A DNA stretch of 64,000 bases, from contig JADNRV010000129.1 in NCBI GenBank assembly GCA_015499995.1, forward strand, positions 62,001 to 126,000, given 5' to 3'. How positions within the stretch are numbered: the stretch's first letter is position 1; each line of letters opens with the position of its first letter. The notes under the pieces are model-generated. The model was not told where the DNA came from, did not search any database, and worked only from the letters and a program-made list of their open reading frames with translations. The stretch is from Flammula alnicola. Lineage: Eukaryota; Basidiomycota; Agaricomycetes; Agaricales; Strophariaceae. Made by a program: the position numbers and the translations under genes. Positions 36,051-47,713 of the stretch are shown here, in pieces.

Positions 36051-37398
36051 ATGCCTACAGTCAAATTAGTGGTAATAGGTTCTTCAGGTGTTGGCAAAAC
36101 GAGTCTCAGAGGAAAGGTGAGGCCCATATCATGTGCAGGACTCGGGTACCTGCTAACAGACGACAGTACATCGAAGGTCGCTTTTCCAATGGATACCGAG
36201 CAACGATAGGCGCAGACTTTATTACAAAGACCCTGCCACACCCTACAAATGCAGACCAGTCAGTCACCTTGCAAATTTGGGTCAATAAATCTCTCATCTT
36301 CGTCGCGCCAGCAGCTGACCTTCTACGTACGTAGGACACGGCAGGCCAAGAACGATTCTCGAGCCTCTCAACGGCGTTCTTCCGTGGCGCGGATGCTGCA
36401 TTGCTCATGTTCGACGTGAACAACCCAGAGACCATGCTCTCGCTCAAGAAGTGGTGGGCCGACTTTTGTGACAGGGCGCCGCTGGCGGACGAGGACATGA
36501 ACGACTACTGCTGCGTTGTCGTGGGGAATAAGATCGATATGGTAGGCAAGGGGCAGAGCATAGTGTCAGAGTCGGAAGCGCTGGAGTTTCTGGATGAGTT
36601 GGTGCCTCCTGCGTTGTCGTCGTCGTCGTCCTCCGACAGCCCGTCGTCGGATATCAATGTTCTCCCCCCGGCTATATCTATCGGGTCTCCAGAGATTCCT
36701 CCCCAAAAACCCAACGTACCCTCGACCCGAATCTCAACCTATTCCCATCAATGCCCCATTCCTCGTCCATTGCCATCACCCCCCACCACACCCAGGAACC
36801 CTTCGGGGGACACTCTCCCAAACACCACCTCTCCAAATCCCGCTCACGCTCCTCGTCGCGGTTCTACGCCGGCACCCACACGACCACTCACACGACGCTA
36901 ACCATTTACCACACGCCCTCGTCCTCGCTCTTCGACGTCTACCAGTCCGCACGCTCCTCGCCCGAGCCGTGGCTCGCCCCAGAGCAGCCGCCCTCGAGCC
37001 TGCCTGGTGGGAGCAGCGCCCGCCAGCGGACGGTGACGATGCTGTCAACGGGGAGCACAAGCTCAGGCAGCGCTGTCACTATCACGCCCAGCCTATTCGC
37101 GAGGGAGACCGCCACCGCACGAGCGACGTCCCCCCCTTCGGTTGCCTCTGCCGTGGAGGGACATGCGCTGCACATGCCCACACCCCCGCTGCCCCCCGAG
37201 CGTGGCCCCAAGCTGTTCTTCACGTCGGCGAAGATGGGCGAGGGCGTGAACGATGTGTTTGAGTACATCGCGCGCCGGGTGGTGCGGAAGTGGGAGTATG
37301 ATGAGTGGGTCGATGCACGGACGATGCATTTCCGGAGGCGTCGGGTGGTGGGGATACGATACGCTTGCAGGGTGAGGGGTGGAGGAGGAGGAAGGTGA
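36051..37398 (+). CDS. Rab7/Ypt7-like small GTPase with long Ser/Pro-rich insertion
   Basis: Four exons (36051-36116, 36167-36280, 36335-36715, 36796-37398) give 387 residues with all phases consistent; the frame change at 36716-36795 is an 80-bp GT-AG intron, not a frameshift. G1 is GSSGVGKTS, switch I YRATIGADF, G3 W-DTAGQERF across an intron, G4 NKID, G5 SAK. The YRATIGADF and DTAGQERF words are Rab7-like, so a role in late endosome/vacuole traffic is the family expectation. Unusual: about 180 extra residues rich in Ser, Pro and Thr sit between G4 and G5, and the C-terminus ends RGGGGGR without a CXC or CC prenylation motif, so membrane anchoring would differ from a normal Rab. A fragment of the last exon recurs at 58031-58330. 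Confidence 0.82.
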
Positions 37399-38429
37399 TG
37401 AACGATTGCTGTTCTTCGTGAGAGGGGTGTAATGGCCTTTTTTGTTTTATCTCTATTTATCGGAATTATCTACTGGAAGTCTATCAACGTACATACGAGG
37501 ACATTATGTTTATTACCGTCTCTTTAGTCGTGTAAATGTCAATAAATGAAATCTTTGACCGTAAGCGATGAGAATGAGAGGCCTGGGAAGACGCGACTTC
37601 TCTTCCTGCAACCACCACCCTCCCTCATCATTTCGTCGACGCTCCGCCTTTGTTAGGTTCTGTAAATCGACATGCCAGGACCACGCTCGATTTCACCTGT
37701 GAGGACACGACCAGCGCCCAAACCACCGAAAATAAGGGAAGATCAAGTTATCATTGCATAGTCTAGGTGCGTACAAAGACGAATCTTATCTATGGACTAC
37801 AGCTCATTCCTGGCTCGCAGTGAGTTCGCATGCATCTGATGTCGTTGGGGCGTTCTGGAGATACTGCGGTATGGTCTTACGGTCAAAGGGTGGAGGTTAG
37901 GATGTGCTAACTTCGTTTTCCTCGCGGTCCAGGACGTATTACGAAGCCCTCTACCTACTCCGCAAATGCCCACCTCATGCTCGACGTCGACGGTCATCAG
38001 CATTCGGCGGAGGGTGGTCAACTCTCGAGGCATGGATGGCGGTGACGATGTGGTTCTGCAGTCGATGGCCTGGCTCCAAGTACGTACCTACGTCGCGACG
38101 TTTACTTCTACCCAATGATTTCTTTGGCTCACGTTTCCATGTTCGCAGAAAGTGAAACGGCATCCAAGGAGTAGCAACCAGAATGAGACGAGAGACGTAC
38201 CGTCAACCCCGAAAACCTCGACGCTGACGTTCCGCCGTCACCTCCCACCCTACGCTGCCAACAGCCTGAGCCTGTGTCTGTAACGTCGTTTGCTCGTGGG
38301 TCGCGGCTGCTCCGATCTACGTAGAATGAGTGAGAGGAGACGTACGGGCGATCAGGTTAGTACATTCCTACAACAATGAAAACGAACCCTCGCTTACGTT
38401 TTCGCGTTTCAAAGTGCCTAGAACCCCCT
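37399..38429. other. Downstream of the Rab gene, nothing recognised
   Basis: Short open frames on both strands (for example around 37904-38155) lack conserved motifs. No repeat or TIR was found. Confidence 0.35.
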
Positions 38430-38666
38430 ATGGACAAGAACGGCGGTCAACAGCAAGCCCAGAAGGAGGCGAGAGACGCACCGCCAAACCAGCAACCACC
38501 GCCCGCATACACCCTCGATGGCTCCGCTCACACCTTCGACATCGAGCAGCAACCTGATCGCGCTTCGTTCGATGGGTCGTCTGTGCTCGGATTGCGGCAT
38601 GGGCCAGGCTTGAATTTTAGCACTGGCGCATGCGGGGCAGGATGTACGTGTAAGCTCCATAACTAA
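38430..38666 (+). CDS. Candidate small hypothetical protein with a PPxY motif
   Basis: An open frame starting MDKNGGQQQAQKEA has a Gln/Pro-rich N-terminus with PPPAY (a WW-domain ligand pattern) and a Cys-rich end (GACGAGCTC). Sequence after it to about 39110 has further open stretches and possible introns, but I could not assemble a convincing gene. The rest of 37399-39203 shows no recognised gene. Confidence 0.3.
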   Translation: MDKNGGQQQAQKEARDAPPNQQPPPAYTLDGSAHTFDIEQQPDRASFDGSSVLGLRHGPGLNFSTGACGAGCTCKLHN

Positions 38667-39203
38667 AACCGCATCCTGGCTTACCTTTCTGGCTCTGCAG
38701 CGCACTAACTCGAATCGTAAGAGGACGTTAGACCGGAAACGGTGCCGACGCCCCTTCCTCGTCATGAAATGTGCCTGCGGGTTCGTGGTTGTCAGCGGTT
38801 CGCTCCTGGGCGGAGGATTTGCGGGTGGGCATGGGCTGAACCGTAGGTGAGAGCGAATCTGGATGGGGCATCATCGAGAGGGCTGGCAGGTCAGTCCATT
38901 TCTAACAACGGTGGCGCGATACTTACTGAGAAGTTCCAGTACTCTGCACATCACGAAACGCCACCTAGGCTGTCTGTCTTTCTCGCGAACGAGTGGCGCA
39001 GTTATGGGTGTGTCGCCCAATCTATACCCTTGCGAGTGCGGTTGTCAGGCGAGCTGGGTGGTGGTGAAAGAGCAATGGGTAAGTCGACATTGCGCTGTCA
39101 AGGCATTCCATAAGTTCATATTATTCGCTAAATGATAATGATATTTATTGTTTCACTACTTTCTAATCTAGCTTACAAAGCACTAGTTCTGCGTTACAGT
39201 AAT

Positions 39204-39448
39204 TGTGACGGATCGCCATCTTCCGGTGTTCCGCCTGTCTCATCTTATCTTATCTCATCCACCTTACATATCCCTATCCCCCGCGCCCTCGCGTATATCG
39301 TATATCCTATGATTACCTAAGTACATGAGCCGTAGAGTATAAATACAGGCCTTCCTCATAGCAGGAAGGCCGACCTTGAATTCAGCGATTTATCCTGTCT
39401 TTTTGGTTTCCGTGTGCCGAGACTCGTGCTTTCTCACGCCTCGTCACA
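39204..39448 (+). repeat. 5' LTR of Gypsy 2
   Basis: 245 bp, TG...CA ends, with a TATAAATA box near its middle (GAGTATAAATACAGGCC) that is the likely promoter of the element. Confidence 0.93.
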
Positions 39449-39625
39449 TATTTTGACAGTTATTGCTCTATCCGAGTAACGACTCTACCTCGACAACAAA
39501 ACTCTACAACTACCCACCTCGACGACTTCGCTTTGGATAACCCTGGTTTGATCACCCAGGAATTCCAGGTCTGTCGTTGAACTCTTTCACAAAACTTACC
39601 ACACCTACTTTAGACTGCCTGTGCC

Positions 39626-41830
39626 ATGTCCGTTAAACGCACGACGCGCTCAAAGACAAGGCAGGAGTCAGCCGCTAGTGTTGGGCCTCCGGGGGAGGAA
39701 CTTCACACAGAGCGAAGGGGGTCGTTTGACTCCGATACCACTGAGCGCGACCCGCAGGGTCCGGCGCAACATCATCCCGCAGGAGCCGAGAAGGCTGCGG
39801 GAGATGACTCCAGTAAATTGGGTTCTCCGGAGGGAGACTCGATCGCTGCGATCCATGAGGGCCCACCAGCTGGGGTTATTACACCCGAAGGGTCGGATGA
39901 TGACCAAGAAGTCGAGTACCCGCAGGCCGCGAGCCGCACTACTACTACGACTCCGTTCGAAGATGTGTCTAGTAATGACAGTAGTGATATTGAAGATATA
40001 TATCATTGACATGAAAGAAATTAAGAAGTTACAAAACTCTGCAAATGAGAGTGCAGAAAATATCAAAATGATAGCCCCCATCTTGGGAAGAATCCTCGAG
40101 AGACTTGAAGCAATTGAGGCTGACAGAAAAAAATCCAAAGAAAAAACTGCAGATACAGAAGCACCCCAGGACCCCGAAATGATCGAGGCTAGCGACAAGA
40201 GAATATTGATCCAAACCCGAAAGGGAAAGGAGTGGACCCACGTGAATGGGGTGCCGCAAACATTCCTGAGGAGGAATTGAACACCGAAAATCAGCGAGTT
40301 TGTTTCGAACAGTTGGCTAAGGAATATCACGTTCTGGATGACATTACAGAGGAGCATGCAGATCCCACTGAGGGGGTAAGGACCCACGAGGGTCAGACGG
40401 ATGAAGAATTCCTTCTGGAAAAGAAAATTGCCGATCGCATGGCTCGGGAACGTCTTACCGCAAACTTGCGCGTGGAACAAGCTCATGATAGTACTAGATC
40501 GCAAGAGGTTGAGGAATTCATTAGTTTCTTACATACCCCGAATGCCGCTGCCACACCCAAGGCACCGCGCAGGCCCGCAGTGAACTTGTTGCCCAGCACG
40601 CAGTTGAGCCCAGCGGCTTAGTGGGCAAGCACCTCGGTGGCGGAACAGGATGAAGTATCCTCAATGAACTAGATACGACTTTGCCGGGCAATGTGATTGA
40701 CACCCAATACATGAACGGGATCTTCGATCAACCCGAAAACGCTCTGAGAACACCAGGTACCCAAAATAGATTCAGAGCATTAGCGCCGACTACACCGACA
40801 ATGTACTACGGCGATGAAGACATAATTAAATACATAAAATACGTGTCCCAATGCAAGCGCTTCTGTGCGGAAGCACGCTTACCAGAAACAAACAAGTTGT
40901 CAGGTGCGCTGATTACTTGGGCGGGAAGGCATACAAATTCTATTCCACAATGGTCGGCATGGACGAGGAACGGTGGACTTTGATCGAATTCTTTAAGGGG
41001 ATATATGATTATTGCTTTCCCCCGGACTTCAGACTGAAGCAGCGCCGCAAACTTGATGCGTTAATTCAGGGCTCCACCCCAGTAAGAGAATATGCCGCTG
41101 AAGTAAGCACGCTGTTCAGATTCATTGGGACATCGAACGCGCAGCAACGCATAGATAAATTATGGAACGGCCTATGATATGATCTACAAAAAGCACTATG
41201 GAAGGAGGGACTCGATTATCGCGAGTCTACCTGGGATGATGTGATCGCAGTCGCTACGCGTCATGAGATGGCTGAGCAAATGGATTTGGGCAATAGAGCT
41301 GGACACCGCAATCGCGGCAGCCGCTCTGATGCTGGAAGATCTGAAGCTCCTTCGAATCACACAAGTCGCGATCATGGATCTGATCGAGGACCATATCAGA
41401 AAAGAGAAGGGCAAAATTTTAATCACAAAACCTACCCAAATAACCCCAGACAAGGGGCCCCGCAGAGAAGTAATAATTTCTCCCAGCAGAGGAATTCCAG
41501 CTTCCGACCATGCGACGCCGGCAGCGGGCATCACAATAAACCGCGCGAGGGTGGATCTTTCATAAAACGTGATGGCCCTAAATCAGCACACGAAAGTCAG
41601 GCGAAATGCCACCATTGCAGCGAGGTCGGGCACTATGAGCGACACTGCCCAAAGGGCCAGTCAATAAAAACAGGCAGACATAACGACTCAAAACCGCCTG
41701 GAGTGAGATCTTTCAACATAGAAGTAGTCACTGACCTCGAGGAACGACTCATGTCGGCAAAAGATTCTACCGTGGACCCGGCCACAGTGGAAGCGTATTA
41801 CATTGAAGTGAAGGCGCCATGTGCGAGCTG
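39626..41830 (+). pseudogene. Gypsy 2 gag
   Basis: Pieces in three frames: 39626-40009 (Ser/Asp-rich N-terminus), about 40010-40280 (helical, KEIKKLQNSANESAENIK), 40232-40621, then a capsid-like segment from about 40690 to 41177 (GKAYKFYSTMVGMDEERW, REYAAEVSTLFRFIG). A TGA at 41175-41177 interrupts the capsid, and the same frame continues to an Arg/Asn-rich tail with the CCHC knuckle CHHCSEVGHYERHC. At least two frame changes and one stop, so no intact Gag can be made from this copy without suppression. Confidence 0.75.
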
Positions 41831-42179
41831 CTCGATTCGGCCGACAAGGACTGGAACGATGACTGGCGCAGTGGAATTTTTGACGGGTCAGATGATGACA
41901 TACCCGTGGATGAGGTACCCACTGTAACTTTGGAAGACGCGGTTCGCAAATTGTTTGACCCAGAACCAGTGACAAGTCGAATCGGTTCGCCACTGTGTGA
42001 TGTCATACGAGGAGAATTGGAAGCGGCACGACCATACCCGGGTGATCCAAAAACGAGCAATGTGAGGGAGAGCGATTCTGCGTGGCGGAGACTCATGGCG
42101 GCCAGCAGTTCGCTGTATACGACTGCGTGACAGGGGAAGACTTTTTGTTGCCTAGAGAGACTGGCGCCGTTGTGATTTC

Positions 42180-43741
42180 ATGACAGCTCGTTGGTATGCC
42201 ATAAAGTGTACACAGTTAACGGGCGTACCTGTGAAACTCGAGAAGCGCTGGTTTAGGCGCCGGGCACATCGTGACAATTTCGCCCTGAACGCGGCATACA
42301 AATTGAACGGCGGTCGGCAGTACTATGATCTGATCAAACTGCCGGCAAGGGACCGCGCTGAATTGCTGCGCAGGTTCGATGTCCACTGGGATGTGGACAG
42401 TGATAATTACTGCCTAATCGACTTTGCGTTAGGAATGATTTGGAGATTGGACGCTGTGGACGTTCACAATTATTGGTTTGATATTTCAACCTGGTATCTC
42501 AGACAGATGCGACGATATGTATTGGACTATGTCGAGTCCTGTGACTTGAGTTACCTATATTGTGGACTTTCTAGACTCTTTGGTGATAAAGAGCCAGAGG
42601 GCGCGTACATGGAAAGGTTACCTACCGAAGACAATGTCAACGCAACCGAATTATTCGCGACTAATTACCCTGAAGAAGTGGTATTGTCTTCAGTGCAACG
42701 CAATGCAGCAGTAACAAGGGACCTGTCTAGGATCGTGCCCAATCCTATCACAGTGGTGGTGGACATTAATGGAAAACCCGCATGCGCACTAGTCGACACG
42801 GGTTCATTATGTGACTTCATGTCTTCGTCTCTGGCAGACCAATTGAAACTCAAAAAGGAAGAACTCACAACGCCCCTGCAAGTGCAGCTCGCAGTATCTG
42901 GGTCGCGATCGAAGGTTAACTTTAGAACAACAGTCAACTTTCGGTACCAAGGGATTAACGAGCACAGAGCGTTTGATATTATCAATTTGTCCACCTATGA
43001 TCTAATATTAGGAACCCCATTCCTGTACCAGCATCGAGTTATGGTTGGATTCAATGAGACCCGAATAGTCATAGGAAGCAACATAGCTCTGCCCATAAAA
43101 GGAGCAGCCGTAAGAACTTTGTCGTCAAGAACAGCGCAGATCAGGGAAGAGAACTTTGAAGAAGTAAGGGAATACTTCCGAAGGTTGGCCGAACCATTAT
43201 GCAAAACAGTTGGGGAAACCGCATTACCCCCACTTCGTGCATCAATCACAAAATAGATCTGATCGATGATGAAAAAGTGTATCCCTGGAGAGCAGCCCAT
43301 TGCCCAGAAGCTTTCATGGAACAATGGGTTGACAAACGGAATGCTTACATTGAAACCAGACGGTGGAAAATGACCAACTCCAGAAATGCTGTACCTATGA
43401 TGTATATTGCCAAGCCCGGAAAGCCGGGAGAAACACCAAAACTCCGGACTGTGATCGATCTAAGGGCAAGGAACGAGAATACAAAGAAGCTAGCCAGCCC
43501 GTTGCCAGACATTGATGGAATCATGAGACGGGTATCGGCTAAGAAATATCGATCAATCTTGGATCTGAAAGACGCATACGAACAAGTCAGAATAGAGCCA
43601 GCGGACGTATGGAAATCAGCGTTCGCCACGCCGAATGGTAACATGATCAGCTATGTACTTCAACAAGGTGACGCGAACGCGCCTGCCACTTATCAAACAT
43701 TGATGAACTACATCTTCTCGCGTACATCGGAAATTCCTTGA
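42180..43741 (+). pseudogene. Gypsy 2 protease and start of reverse transcriptase
   Basis: Protease active site ALVDTGSLCDFMSSSLAD, then DLILGTPFLYQHRVMVGFN. RT fingers and palm: IAKPGKPGETPKLRTVIDLR and the first Asp block RSILDLKDAYEQVRIEP, then FATPNGNM. There are frame changes at about 43200-43260 and near 43735, where the frame ends SRTSEIP while the conserved DVYLDDIVIYSD continues in another frame. Confidence 0.82.
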
Positions 43742-44406
43742 TGTTTATCTGGATGACATCGTAATATACTCCGACAGTTTAGCAGAACACATAGAACATG
43801 TGAAAACTGTCATTGAAATCTTAACTAAGGAAAAATTATACTTGTCGGTGTCTAAAATGGACTTTCTATGCCTAAAAGTTAAGATTCTTGGGCGGATAGT
43901 GGACGACGAAGGCATTCAGATGGATCCTTACAAAGTGGACTCCCTACTAAAATGGAAGACTCCAACAACGCGTGACTTCTACGTGGGTTCTCGTGCAGCT
44001 GGGTACCTTGCAGACGATATTGATCGAGTACAGATACCATGGGGATACTGCATGGACTCACTAGTGATGCAGTACATTCCGTTGGGATTTCACACACCAA
44101 CGAGCATTTGAGAAGTCAAGGAACTGCGAATAAGTGTCGTGACATCTAGGCGCCCACTAGATCACACAAAAGGGCAGCGCCAATCAATCTGTTACTGATG
44201 GATGCTTAACGGCATTGCCGGCGTCGTTAGTCAAGCGAGACTGGAAAAATGCGGCAGTGGCGCATTTTATTCAGCAAACTAAGCCCTGCCCAGCAGAACT
44301 ATCCTGTGCACGAAATAGAAATGTTGGCGGACTAGAAACAATGATGCGCTATCGCGACATCTTACTAGGTGTTCATTTCCGATGGTTCACGGATCATAAG
44401 GGATGA
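43742..44406 (+). pseudogene. Gypsy 2 reverse transcriptase catalytic motif and broken RNase H
   Basis: YLDDIVIYSD is the RT active site, followed by the thumb (EKLYLSVSKMDFL, LGRIVDDEGIQMDP). The RNase H region is fragmented: ARDWKNAAVAHF-like, then METMMRYRDILL-type and FRWFTDHKG pieces lie in different frames with stops between 44111 and 44400. This is the most degraded part of the element. Confidence 0.75.
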
Positions 44407-46459
44407 TTACGGTTTTGCAACACAAAGATGGTCGGGACGGAGGGCGCGCTGGCTCGAGAACCTAGCTATGTTTGATTTCGAAGTGTTTTACGTACCCGGA
44501 GCCGAAAACATTCTAAGCGACGCCTTATCACGAATATACTCACACGACGCACCTGGCACGGTGCGCGCTCCCACGGAATATACCGAATACGATGATACCA
44601 GTGCATCTATGGAGGCCGCATGCAGTTCAATTGCGGCACCCGTATTCGTGGGACTTGAGGCATGCGCGGCTATGGTCAACTTCGTTGGCAGACGTTCACA
44701 GAGAATTTGTGACCGTGAGGGCGCGGAAACCGGGCGTCCAGAAACATCAGATGAGTTTGCAGCCAGAATGAAGAAATCGTTCAAATTGAAGGGACCGGCT
44801 AAGCCGGCGGATAAAATAGTCATCCGTATACCACCCCCTGCGAAGCAGGCAAATGATGTAAATGATCCAGATGGTGAAGACACCGCCAGTTTAAACTTGC
44901 CACCATTCGAACTCACAAAAGCATTTGATTCGGACATTGATGTATTACAAACGGTACGAGGACAGTACTCATTAGACACAGTTTTCCGGCCAGTAATCGA
45001 GAGGCCTGGAGAACATAAGAACTTTGAATATAATCAATCTGATCAAATATTATACTTGACACGGGATGGGAAAAAGCTTCTCTGCGTGCCTGACGTCAAA
45101 GTAAATGGCCGTGCGATCCGGGAAGTCATCATCGCCGAGGCACACACACTGCTCGCACATTTAGGGTTTCGAAAGACCTATGAGTATTTGCGTGAATATG
45201 TATGGTGGAGATCTATGTCTGGTGATATTGAGAAATACTGCGCGACCTGCATAACTTGCAAGCGCTGTAAAACGGGCAACCATCAGCCATATGGGCTGCT
45301 AAACCCCCTCCAATTGCAGACGCAACCTTGGGATGCTATTGGTATTGACTTTGTGGGACCTTTCCCCGAGTCAAAGAATCGCGATGGAACATTTACCTCA
45401 ATCACAACGATAATTGATTTATTTTCGGGCATGGTCCATTTAGTTCCTAGTCGGACAACCTACACAGCAAGGCAAGTCGCGGAGCTTGTATTCGAGCATG
45501 TGTACAAATTGCATGGTTTGCCGCGGAGGATAATCAGCGATCGAGATCCTCTGTTCACCAGCCATTTTTGGCAAGAATTGCATGAACTGATCGGCACCAA
45601 GCTGAATATGTCGAGCGCGTTTCACCCTGAATTGGACGGCGCTACTGAACGCGCTAACAAGACGATCGGCCAGATGCTTCGTGTCTGCATAAGGCCAGAT
45701 CAGCGCGATTGGGTGATTAAGTTGCCGGCTATTGAATTTGCAATCAATTCTGCGCGCTCTGAGAGCACCGGATATGCGCCATTCTTTCTGAACTCGGGGC
45801 GCATGCCGCGATCTTTCCTTTGGTCGCCTCGTGAGCCGTCGGGCTTCCCTGGCGTGAGGGTGTTTGCTACTAAGATGCGCACTGCTATAATGACGGCGCA
45901 TGATTGTCTGATTGCGGCGCGCGTGAAATCGGTCCGTAATGCTAACCGTAAGTGCATCGCGGTGCCGTTTGCCAAGGACGATCTGGTGTACCTCTCGACT
46001 AAGAACATTTCCCCGCCTAAGGGAACGAGCAGAAAAATGACGCCCAAATTCATTGGCCCATACCCTATCACTGAGGACTTCAGGAATCACTCATTTCGGT
46101 TGAAATTACCTCAGAGCCTGGTAAAGCGCGGGGTGCATGATGTGTTTCACTCGTCGCTGCTTCGCGTGCACCTCCCCAATGATGATGTATTGTTCCCGGG
46201 ATGCATGGATAATCAGGTCTTCGATCTGGAAGACCTGGAGGGCGAGTGGATGGTAGATAAGATCTTGGATCACAAAGCCGAAGGCAAAAAACTCATGCTC
46301 AAGGTATTATTCAAATCTGGAGACTCCGGTTGGCTACCGCACGAACAAATTGGACATTTAATTGCCATGGACCAGTATTTAGAGGCAATGGGGACTGACA
46401 ATGTCAACGCGCTTAAATTATTAAACAGCGCACGCCCGGCCGCTGTTGCCGCTGAATGA
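44369..46459 (+). CDS. Gypsy 2 RNase H end, integrase and chromodomain-like tail
   Basis: A 696-residue open frame. RNase H C-terminus (RRARWLENLAMFDFEVFYV, NILSDALSRI); integrase zinc module (HTLLAHLGF, then CATCITCKRC); catalytic D in IGIDFVGPFPE, D in IISDRDPLFTSHF and E in DGATERANKTIG. Then come the GPYPITEDFRNHSFRLKLP barrel, VFHSSLLRVH and a tail (EWMVDKILDHKAEGKK, SGWLPHEQI) that resembles a divergent chromodomain. Intact, in contrast to the upstream part. Confidence 0.88.
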   Translation: MFISDGSRIIRDDYGFATQRWSGRRARWLENLAMFDFEVFYVPGAENILSDALSRIYSHDAPGTVRAPTEYTEYDDTSASMEAACSSIAAPVFVGLEACAAMVNFVGRRSQRICDREGAETGRPETSDEFAARMKKSFKLKGPAKPADKIVIRIPPPAKQANDVNDPDGEDTASLNLPPFELTKAFDSDIDVLQTVRGQYSLDTVFRPVIERPGEHKNFEYNQSDQILYLTRDGKKLLCVPDVKVNGRAIREVIIAEAHTLLAHLGFRKTYEYLREYVWWRSMSGDIEKYCATCITCKRCKTGNHQPYGLLNPLQLQTQPWDAIGIDFVGPFPESKNRDGTFTSITTIIDLFSGMVHLVPSRTTYTARQVAELVFEHVYKLHGLPRRIISDRDPLFTSHFWQELHELIGTKLNMSSAFHPELDGATERANKTIGQMLRVCIRPDQRDWVIKLPAIEFAINSARSESTGYAPFFLNSGRMPRSFLWSPREPSGFPGVRVFATKMRTAIMTAHDCLIAARVKSVRNANRKCIAVPFAKDDLVYLSTKNISPPKGTSRKMTPKFIGPYPITEDFRNHSFRLKLPQSLVKRGVHDVFHSSLLRVHLPNDDVLFPGCMDNQVFDLEDLEGEWMVDKILDHKAEGKKLMLKVLFKSGDSGWLPHEQIGHLIAMDQYLEAMGTDNVNALKLLNSARPAAVAAE

Positions 46460-46522
46460 CTTAGCCCAGAAAACTATAAAGCGAACGCGCGCGCACTGAG
46501 CTTCGTCAGACGGTCACCCACA

Positions 46523-47560
46523 TTGACGATGAGCAAAAGCACGCGCTCCCACAAAAACACTCTCGCAGATATCAACAATGATCCCTCTTCCATATTTTCT
46601 TCATCTTCTATCTTACCTACCACTACTTCTTCTTCTATTACTCCTACCTCGGACTCCACTCCCACGCCGTCCACTTCAGCTGAGGTGGCCCCACAGCACG
46701 CCAATCCTTTGGGCGCTACTACCCAAGCGCTCGCGTCCCTGCGCTTCAACAAAATCATTCCCACACCTGCCATCCTTTCGGTTGAGCCTCCCGCTCCAGC
46801 CCTTGATCCTATTTCTGTCCCGGGCGAAACTACAGCCAACGACCCCGACGTTCTCATGAACGAGACCCACGAGGATACCCCCACACCTGCTCCCCAGGAA
46901 TACTCCACCTTGTCCCCGGAGCCCAGTGTTTTCTCCGACGTACTATTCGCCAACTTCGCGATGCCACTCGATCAACCACTCGTATCCACCCCAGAGACTC
47001 CCATCGGCGATCTGGCCTCACTCACCAAAAATCCCATCCTCCATAACCCTGTACACGGTTTCTCCCAACTCTATCATGTCAGTTACAGCACCTACGTCCT
47101 CTGCAACGAGAACGGCTGTCTATCCGAGATCCCAGCCACCTTGCTCAAAGCCGTGCTGCGATACGCCGCCGAACTTAACCGTTCGAAGAACTGCACAGGA
47201 CACTGCATCACCTCAGTCGAACCCATCGGCTATCGCGAGATCGTACAAGCCTTGCATGCCGACCCGGAACAAGCCAAGCGCCTGCCGGAGATCAATCACC
47301 ACAACCAGATCATTTATTCCGACGGTTCCCACTATCCCCTCGAAATCGACTACCCTGACCCCGTTGCCATGCGCAACGCCATGCGCACTCACGAAACTTT
47401 CGGCAGCCAGGATCCCGCCCTTGTCATGGGGCTCACCATGCGCGCTGCAGCTCAGGCCTTGGACCTTAAGGATCGGCACTCAGGATCCAGGACGACTAGA
47501 GGCCGCGGCGGCTACCGAAGCGGACAGCGAGGCGCGCCCCGAGGATTTCGTCCCTACTAG
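46523..47560 (+). CDS. Gypsy 2 accessory ORF with RGG-type tail
   Basis: An intact 345-residue frame starting 63 bp after the pol stop. The N-terminal 170 residues are Ser/Thr/Pro-rich and disordered-looking. The middle is folded-looking (FSQLYHVSYSTYVLCNENGC, LKAVLRYAAELN, CTGHCITSVEPIGYREIVQA). The end is RTTRGRGGYRSGQRGAPRG, an RGG-type RNA-binding tail. It is element-borne, since it lies between pol and the 3' LTR. I do not recognise a family. A product expressed from a subgenomic or spliced RNA is likely. Confidence 0.7.
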   Translation: MTMSKSTRSHKNTLADINNDPSSIFSSSSILPTTTSSSITPTSDSTPTPSTSAEVAPQHANPLGATTQALASLRFNKIIPTPAILSVEPPAPALDPISVPGETTANDPDVLMNETHEDTPTPAPQEYSTLSPEPSVFSDVLFANFAMPLDQPLVSTPETPIGDLASLTKNPILHNPVHGFSQLYHVSYSTYVLCNENGCLSEIPATLLKAVLRYAAELNRSKNCTGHCITSVEPIGYREIVQALHADPEQAKRLPEINHHNQIIYSDGSHYPLEIDYPDPVAMRNAMRTHETFGSQDPALVMGLTMRAAAQALDLKDRHSGSRTTRGRGGYRSGQRGAPRGFRPY

Positions 47561-47713
47561 GCGCCTTACCCTTTTTTTTGATGCCCTATCATTACAACTT
47601 GATTCTATTTTTGACTACTTTTGATTGTTATCATCTTATCATTTCTACTTACCAAAAGGTCTCTTGACCACCATGACTGCTTAGCTGATATTTCACATCA
47701 GCTGGAGGGCGTA

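Noticed and set aside
36401..37398. Apparent frameshift in the Rab gene
   Set aside because: The frame change falls on an 80-bp GT-AG intron (36716-36795) with both phases zero, so the gene is intact.
46578..47624. Alternative frames over the Gypsy 2 accessory ORF
   Set aside because: They are Pro/Leu/Ser-rich shadows; the 46523-47560 frame starts with ATG just after pol and ends in an RGG-type tail.
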